From positions 1-64,000 of the forward strand of contig NZ_JAIOAP010000009.1 in assembly GCF_021190915.1 (NCBI RefSeq): DNA of 64,000 bases. The letters are read 5' to 3'. The position numbers and the translations under genes are program-made. The DNA comes from Cohnella silvisoli (lineage in GTDB: Bacteria > Bacillota > Bacilli > Paenibacillales > Paenibacillaceae). The notes beneath the pieces were generated by a model. That model had not been told where the DNA came from. It searched no databases and saw only the letters and a list, made by a program, of their open reading frames with translations. Shown here piece after piece: positions 58,154 to 64,000 of this stretch (its first letter is position 1; every line of letters begins with the position of its first letter).

Positions 58154-59293
58154 TTAAGGTTTAACCGAGTTGCGGAGCTTGTCCACTTCGGAAGTTTCCA
58201 TACCCATTGCATTATCGACTTTAATTTCTTTGTTTACGAGTTTTTGCTTAACTTCGTCTACTTTGGCTCTCAGTTCGTCAGACAGAAGAGATTTGTAGAT
58301 CTCGTTGTCCGCAATACCGACGCCGTCTTCATTGAAGCCCATGACTTGACGTTTACCCATCTCGAGCGTGCCGTCCTGAATTTTCTGTACCGAGTTATAA
58401 ATCGCTTGGTCGATTTTCTTGATTGCGGAAGTGATGATCAGGTTCGCTTTTTCGCTGTCCGTATCCTTGAGCAGCATCGCTTGGTCGGAGTCTACGCCGA
58501 TCGCGTATTTTTTCTTTTCTTTCGCCGCATCGAACACGCCGAGGCCTGTACCGCCTGCTACGTTAAAGATGACGTCCGCGCCAGAATTATATTGAATCAG
58601 AGAGAGTTCTTTGCCTTTCGCCGGGTTAGCGAAGTCGCCTGCATAGGAAATGGCAACCTTGATATCCGGATCCACGTATTTGGCGCCTTCAATATAACCT
58701 ACGAGGAAAGCATTGATTCCCGGGATATCCATGCCGCCAAGGAAACCGATTACTTTGTCCGGGTTCGTGTTAGGCAAGCCGGACGATGTCGCCAAAGCCG
58801 CTACAGCGCCGGAAAGGAAAGAAACTTCGTTCGTGGCGTATGTCATTGCATAGACATTGGAAGCTGTCTCTTCGACATCGGTGTCGTAGTTAATGAATTT
58901 CTTTTCCGGATGCGCTTCCGCGGTTGCGTTAAACACTTCGGAAATTTCCGAGCCGCCGGAGATCACGATATCCCAGTCCTGCGAAGCGATATCCGTGTAT
59001 GTCGGCTCCCATTTGGTCTTGTCGGTGCCCATCTCGATAACTTTCGTCGTAGCGCCCAATTTTTCTTTTACCAATTGCAAGCCTCGGTTCGCCGCATCGA
59101 AGAACGATTTGTCGCCCAACGTACCCGGAATAAGGAGAACCACTTTTAATCCTTTAGCCCCGGAAGGTTCAGAAGCGGATGGACTTTCGCTACCGCTTGC
59201 GCTTGCACTCGGAGCATTGTTATTGTTCGTGTTGCCGCATGCCGATAGAACAAAGGTGAATAGGAGAATAATAACCAGTGTCATTTTTTTCAT
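58154..59293 (-). CDS. BMP-family nucleoside-binding lipoprotein (NupN/YufN type)
   Basis: 379 residues. A signal peptide ends in the lipobox LSACGN. Then comes a Ser/Asn/Ala-rich linker (SASASGSESPSASE), and the Bmp/Med domain with FFDAANRGLQLVKEKLGA, IGFLGGMDIPGINAFLVGYIEG and VIFNVAGGTGLGVFDAAKEK. It binds nucleosides outside the cell and passes them to the importer. The ATG follows GAAGGGGTACG. A LacI gene is directly upstream. Confidence 0.93.
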   Translation of the reverse strand: MKKMTLVIILLFTFVLSACGNTNNNNAPSASASGSESPSASEPSGAKGLKVVLLIPGTLGDKSFFDAANRGLQLVKEKLGATTKVIEMGTDKTKWEPTYTDIASQDWDIVISGGSEISEVFNATAEAHPEKKFINYDTDVEETASNVYAMTYATNEVSFLSGAVAALATSSGLPNTNPDKVIGFLGGMDIPGINAFLVGYIEGAKYVDPDIKVAISYAGDFANPAKGKELSLIQYNSGADVIFNVAGGTGLGVFDAAKEKKKYAIGVDSDQAMLLKDTDSEKANLIITSAIKKIDQAIYNSVQKIQDGTLEMGKRQVMGFNEDGVGIADNEIYKSLLSDELRAKVDEVKQKLVNKEIKVDNAMGMETSEVDKLRNSVKP

Positions 59294-59381
59294 GTTCGTA
59301 CCCCTTCTCTAGTTGAGTGTTTGAAGTTCATGGTACTGTCAGAAGCTAGTGTGCCAATTTCAATGCGGTTGCTGCGCTCGC

Positions 59382-60407
59382 TTATCCACCTCCTGATCGT
59401 AATATGGCTCTAGTGGAATCGCGGATTGTAAGTTCCGGCATTAATGTGATCGGACTTGGAAGCTTGCCGCTCTTCTTGAGATGACCGACTAGCATTTCCG
59501 CTGCTTTGGCACCGATCTCATAGCTTGGCTGTCGAACCGTCGTTAACTCTGGGCTCACCATCGATGAGAACGGAATATCATCGAATCCGACGACGCTGAC
59601 CTGCTCTGGAATCCGGATGCCGCATTTCTGCAGTTCCTTAATAGCTTCGATAGCGATCAAGTCATTCGCGCAGAAGAGGGCCGTGAACGATACCGAATCC
59701 CGCATCAGACTCCGAACGACCTCAGCAGTCCACTTCCCTTTGAAATCGCCCGCAAACCAGCGATCTTCCCGGAATTTCAATCCGTTGTCCTCCAACGCCT
59801 TACGGTAACCTTCTAATCGGTCCATCGATGTTTGGTTGTTGACCGGACCCGAGAAAAGTACGATCTCCTCGTGTCCCAGTCCGACCAAATAGTGAACCGC
59901 ATCGTATGCGCCTTTGATGTTGTCGATTTTTACATGACCCTTAATCCCTTGAATGGCCGCTTCACGGTCCATGGTGATGATAGGCAATCGAATGTTAATC
60001 TCGGACTCGATCTTCTCTTCCCGGGTTGCGGCGGGAGCCAGCAGGATACCGTCGACCATCTTTTCTACCAGCATGTTAATGTAAGTAACTTCCTTCTGCA
60101 TATTATCATCCGAATTACAGAAAATTACGCTGTAGCCATGCTCGTTGGCGACATCCTCCGCTCCTCGCGCCAATTCGGTGAAGAAGGGGTTGCGAACGTC
60201 GGGAATAACAAGACCGATCGTTTTCGTTTTCTTCGTGATCATGCTTTGGGCAATTTTGTTCGGCGTGTAATTATGCTCGCGAATGATTTGATTCACTCTT
60301 TCACGGGTCGCCTGGCTGATTTCTTTGTCCTTGCTGTTAATGATCTTGGACACGGTTGTCATCGATACATTCGCCATTCTGGCGATGTCTTTGATCGTAA
60401 TCGACAC
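59382..60407 (-). CDS. LacI/GalR-family regulator of the nucleoside operon
   Basis: 341 residues. Headpiece ITIKDIARMANVSMTTVSKIINSKD, then the effector domain with TALFCANDLIAIEAIKELQ and RIPEQVSVVGFDDI. It heads the nucleoside uptake operon and probably represses it until a nucleoside or ribose derivative binds. Three CGTTTT-containing units upstream (60482-60518) are candidate operators. The gap to the lipoprotein gene is 88 bp, without an obvious terminator. Confidence 0.92.
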   Translation of the reverse strand: MSITIKDIARMANVSMTTVSKIINSKDKEISQATRERVNQIIREHNYTPNKIAQSMITKKTKTIGLVIPDVRNPFFTELARGAEDVANEHGYSVIFCNSDDNMQKEVTYINMLVEKMVDGILLAPAATREEKIESEINIRLPIITMDREAAIQGIKGHVKIDNIKGAYDAVHYLVGLGHEEIVLFSGPVNNQTSMDRLEGYRKALEDNGLKFREDRWFAGDFKGKWTAEVVRSLMRDSVSFTALFCANDLIAIEAIKELQKCGIRIPEQVSVVGFDDIPFSSMVSPELTTVRQPSYEIGAKAAEMLVGHLKKSGKLPSPITLMPELTIRDSTRAILRSGGG

Positions 60408-60481
60408 CGATATTCTCCTCGCTTCGGGGCATAATGGATTGCGCTCGCTTAACTGGCGTAATCCGTGCGATGACGGAAAGT

Positions 60482-60518
60482 AAGCGTTTTAGGGAAACGT
60501 TTTAGTAAATCGTTTTCG
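60482..60518 (-). promoter_or_regulatory. tandem operator-like repeats upstream of the nucleoside lacI
   Basis: AAGCGTTTTAG (60482-60492), AAACGTTTTAG (60496-60506) and AATCGTTTTCG (60508-60518) repeat the same core, 75-111 bp before the lacI start. Spacings of 14 and 12 bp would place proteins on roughly one face of the helix. Confidence 0.5.
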
Positions 60519-60610
60519 TGAATGAATTCATCTTACAACATCCCATTTATAATCGTCAATAGTCGACATTAATCGACATACATTTGCTGTATTAAACATC
60601 GCTTAAAACG

Positions 60611-60636
60611 CAAAAGACTCTCCCGCAGGAGAGCCT
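60611..60636 (-). terminator. terminator-like hairpin beside the groEL 3' repeat
   Basis: CTCTCC (60618-60623) pairs with GGAGAG (60628-60633). On the minus strand it is followed by TCTTTTG. It lies 17 bp beyond the relic groEL end and looks like the original groEL terminator, now separated from the gene by the toxin-antitoxin module. Confidence 0.5.
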
Positions 60637-60721
60637 TCGTGTGTTGTTGCTATATTACATCATGCCGCCCATTTGTCCCATGCTTCAAGACCAGTTTTAC
60701 GTAAGGATTTTCAGACTGGAT

Positions 60722-60769
60722 GTAACTGTAAGATTAGTAATTGTGAGTTACGCCTGATTAAGCTATACT
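60722..60769 (+). promoter_or_regulatory. toxin-antitoxin promoter and palindrome
   Basis: TTGTGA (60741-60746) and TATACT (60764-60769) with a 17-bp spacer form a good SigA promoter. GTAACT (60722-60727) and AGTTAC (60746-60751) are an inverted pair overlapping the -35, a plausible autoregulatory site. Confidence 0.6.
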
Positions 60770-60791
60770 TTAAAGAAGGATGGTGATACGC

Positions 60792-61040
60792 ATGAATTTT
60801 ATCAGAAAAATAACCAACAGTGATGCTCTAAAGCATATCGTCGATCTCCCTGAAAACCTTCGGAATCAGGATGTTGAATTAATCATATTACCTATCGGAG
60901 ACCCATCTCCATTCAAACAGGCAATACCCGCTTCTCCCACCGCTAAAGGCGCATTGAAACAGTACGCCAACTTGGATTTAATCCAATATGAACAAGATGC
61001 TTGGGAAAAGGGTGTGCAAGAAAAACATGAACATCGTTGA
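60792..61040 (+). CDS. type II antitoxin, VapB-like
   Basis: 82 residues from ATG 60792 (MNFIRKITNSDALKHIVDLP), about 12 bases after AAGAAGGATGG. Another ATG at 60780 is possible. The first 40 residues (strand-helix with LRNQDVELIILPI) resemble the DNA-binding/dimerisation part of small antitoxins. The tail (ALKQYANLDLIQYEQDAWEKG) would clamp the toxin. It overlaps the PIN gene by 14 bp. The overlap and pairing are the main reasons for the call, as the family itself is not certain. Confidence 0.75.
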   Translation: MNFIRKITNSDALKHIVDLPENLRNQDVELIILPIGDPSPFKQAIPASPTAKGALKQYANLDLIQYEQDAWEKGVQEKHEHR

Positions 61041-61407
61041 TGCAAATTTAATTTTGCGGTACTTGCTTCAAGATGCTATTCATTTCCTAGAACAAGCCCG
61101 AGATAAAATTGAAGACCACAACATTTTTATTCCCAATGAAGTCATCGCCGAAGTCGTCTATGTGTTGGAAAAGGTATATAAAGTTGAAAGAGTCCATATA
61201 TTTGATTCCTTACAGAACCTACTCTCCTATGGAAACATAACAACGCATGACAGAAGTATCCTGGTTGAAGCTTTAAAAGTCTACAGTGAAATCAAAATCG
61301 ATTTTGTCGATTCGCTACTCTTTTCATATTCAAAGATTGGTGGACATACCATTTTCACTTTTGATAAGAAGCTTAATCAACTACTTGAAGGACTGCACAA
61401 CTCTTAA
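61027..61407 (+). CDS. PIN-domain ribonuclease toxin
   Basis: 126 residues from ATG 61027 (MNIVDANLILRYLLQD). A longer frame from 60988 is unlikely. The PIN acidic residues are visible in NIVDANLI, PNEVIAEVVYVLEKV, IDFVDSLLFSYSK and TFDKKLN, so the metal site should be intact. Such proteins are VapC-type RNases that cut tRNA or rRNA and halt growth when the antitoxin is degraded. It starts 14 bp inside the antitoxin end, giving coupled translation, and a strong terminator follows. Confidence 0.88.
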   Translation: MNIVDANLILRYLLQDAIHFLEQARDKIEDHNIFIPNEVIAEVVYVLEKVYKVERVHIFDSLQNLLSYGNITTHDRSILVEALKVYSEIKIDFVDSLLFSYSKIGGHTIFTFDKKLNQLLEGLHNS

Positions 61408-61414
61408 TAAAAAA

Positions 61415-61457
61415 AAGGCTTCTCATTGAGTTCAATTTGGACTCAGTGAGAAGCCTT
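61415..61457. terminator. terminator of the toxin-antitoxin module
   Basis: AAGGCTTCTCATTGAGT (61415-61431) pairs with ACTCAGTGAGAAGCCTT (61441-61457), with one G-U pair, A-run before and T-run after, so it works on both strands and may also end groEL. Confidence 0.85.
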
Positions 61458-61482
61458 TTATTTTATTGGGCGCGAGCCCTTA

Positions 61483-63117
<1,635 letters not shown>

Positions 63118-63191
63118 TTACCCTCCTTAAGATCTATAACTATGTTTTGCCGTCTCCGGACTTGCTGATTATGTCTGTACCGTAGAGCTAA

Positions 63192-63476
63192 TTAGCCTAC
63201 GATTGCGTGAATATCGCTTTCTTTCATGATCAAATATTCTTTACCCTCATATTTGATTTCCGTACCCGCATATTTAGAGAACAATACACGGTCGCCTTCT
63301 TTGACTTCAAGCGCGATCCGTTCACCGTCTTTAGTTAAAGCTCCGCTTCCCACCGCGATAATCGTTCCTTCTTGCGGCTTTTCTTTCGCGTTATCCGGCA
63401 ATACGATACCGCTGATCGTTTTTTCTTCTTTTGCGTTCGCTTCTACGAGAACGCGGTCACCCAAAGGTTTAATCAT
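63192..63476 (-). CDS. groS: 10 kDa co-chaperonin GroES
   Basis: 94 residues with [21 protein letters not shown], the mobile loop [15 protein letters not shown] and [20 protein letters not shown]. It caps the GroEL ring. AAGAAGGAGGC precedes the ATG at 63476. First gene of groES-groEL, controlled by the CIRCE element at 63537-63563. Confidence 0.98.
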   Translation of the reverse strand: MIKPLGDRVLVEANAKEEKTISGIVLPDNAKEKPQEGTIIAVGSGALTKDGERIALEVKEGDRVLFSKYAGTEIKYEGKEYLIMKESDIHAIVG

Positions 63477-63536
63477 GTAAATAGCCTCCTTCTTAAATAG
63501 GTGTAAGTTTTTTAACTTAAAGCCATTGTTGCTCTG

Positions 63537-63563
63537 TTAGCACTCAATTGTGTTAAGTGCTAA
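63537..63563. promoter_or_regulatory. CIRCE operator of groESL
   Basis: TTAGCACTC (63537-63545), nine bases, AAGTGCTAA (63555-63563) matches the CIRCE consensus except one base in the second arm. It is the binding site of the HrcA heat-shock repressor, 61 bp before groES. Confidence 0.95.
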
Positions 63564-63575
63564 TAACCATTTTCT

Positions 63576-63604
63576 ATGATACGGTTTTTGCGGAAGGTTT
63601 TCAA
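63576..63604 (-). promoter_or_regulatory. groESL SigA promoter
   Basis: On the minus strand TTGAAA (complement of 63599-63604) and TATCAT (complement of 63576-63581) are exactly 17 bp apart, directly upstream of CIRCE, so HrcA binding would block the start point. Confidence 0.85.
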
Positions 63605-63635
63605 GTCCTTTACGTTAAAATTCTCCATAAAAAAA

Positions 63636-63664
63636 TGCGAATCCGCATTTACTGCGGATCCGCA
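63636..63664 (-). terminator. terminator of the chemotaxis receptor gene
   Basis: TGCGAATCCGCA (63636-63647) pairs with TGCGGATCCGCA (63653-63664), with one mismatch, followed on the minus strand by seven T residues. Confidence 0.8.
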
Positions 63665-63711
63665 CCGAACTGGCACGCTTTCCATTGTTCCCTCTGGAGT
63701 CATGCCTATTA

Positions 63712-64000
63712 TCAAGTCTTGAAATTGCCGACCAAACCTTTCAAGCGGGAAGCCATCGTGCTCAGCTTCTCTGCCGTGAGCGCCATCTCTTCCGTAGAGG
63801 ACAATTGCTGCTCTGTCATCGCCGATACTTGCTCGGTGAAAGAAGCCGTCTCTTCCGTTATGCGCGAAATATCTTGAATCGATTTCACTACAGAGGTGCT
63901 GCCGGCTGACATTTGCTCTACGGAAGCAGCAACATCAACGATATTAGAACTAAGCGATCCGACTTTGCTTACGATGTCGCGGAAAGTTTCTTCCGCGTTC
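63712..64000 (-). CDS. methyl-accepting chemotaxis protein, C-terminal end (partial)
   Basis: The visible 95 or so codons run off the right edge of the window. They form the end of the receptor signalling helices: VAASVEQMSAGSTSVVKSIQDI, then ISRITEETASFTEQVSAMTE, and LSTMASRLKGLVGNFKT, the usual C-terminal coiled-coil with Glu/Gln methylation-type residues and no pentapeptide tether. The sensor domain is not visible. The gene ends 47 bp before a strong terminator. Confidence 0.9.
   Translation of the reverse strand, partial: NAEETFRDIVSKVGSLSSNIVDVAASVEQMSAGSTSVVKSIQDISRITEETASFTEQVSAMTEQQLSSTEEMALTAEKLSTMASRLKGLVGNFKT

Noticed and set aside
58244..59149. 301-codon plus-strand open frame
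   Set aside because: Fully antisense to the BMP lipoprotein gene and rich in Arg/Phe/Cys as antisense frames are.
60780..61407. VapBC assigned by name
   Set aside because: PIN toxin is clear, but the antitoxin family could not be confirmed, so gene symbols were withheld.

Overview
The window looks like chromosome of an endospore-forming Firmicute of the Paenibacillaceae (Paenibacillus/Cohnella type). This rests on a conserved spore-former neighbourhood (sprT, the 46-codon cmpA, tex, ndoA, its CopG antitoxin, alr, a YdcC-like lipoprotein), a CIRCE-controlled groESL, Lpl-type sugar transporters, and mid-range GC with Gram-positive ribosome-binding sites. No rRNA, tRNA or CRISPR array was seen.

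Layout. 1-2.4 kb: a possible insertion-sequence end, then a TetR regulator and a 14-TM drug exporter sharing one operator sequence. 2.3-12.8 kb: housekeeping and sporulation block (SprT, CmpA, nitroreductase with Rrf2 regulator, Tex, M29 aminopeptidase, EndoA toxin-antitoxin, alanine racemase, LolA-like lipoprotein, DUF1697). 12.8-15.2 kb: an intact IS1182-type element with 6-bp target duplications beside a shredded, partly inverted AraC gene. 15.2-26.7 kb: a long minus-strand operon (permease, binding lipoprotein, permease, PHP phosphoesterase, LacI, PfkB kinase, two metallophosphoesterases, M17 aminopeptidase, GH29 fucosidase). 27.0-29.5 kb: a second operon (PHP phosphatase, MgtC, divergent glycerophosphodiesterase). 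29.6-38.1 kb: myo-inositol catabolism, iolDECAGB, ending in a LacI gene. 38.1-40.7 kb: a ruined alpha/beta hydrolase containing a family of hairpin repeats, then YdeI-like and methyltransferase genes. 40.7-48.4 kb: Gfo/Idh dehydrogenases, two AraC regulators, an M20 amidohydrolase and a GH42 beta-galactosidase. 48.6-51.4 kb: an HxlR regulator and an MHYT-PAS-GGDEF-EAL protein. 51.6-60.4 kb: a complete nucleoside uptake and breakdown operon under LacI control. 60.6-61.5 kb: a PIN toxin-antitoxin module lying between direct repeats of the groEL 3' end. 61.5-64 kb: groEL, groES and the end of a chemotaxis receptor.

How the genes fit together. Most accessory genes are scavenging operons, each pairing transport or catabolic enzymes with a LacI or AraC regulator. 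The most unusual stretch is 15-30 kb. Five predicted phosphoesterases of three folds sit with a kinase, a transporter and a fucosidase, beside the inositol pathway. TGGTATCGATACCA-like palindromes in front of both operons (and once inside the kinase gene) suggest one LacI/GalR-type protein controls them. A phosphorylated or phosphodiester sugar or polyol (possibly glycerophospho-inositol) is a testable substrate guess, not a demonstrated one.
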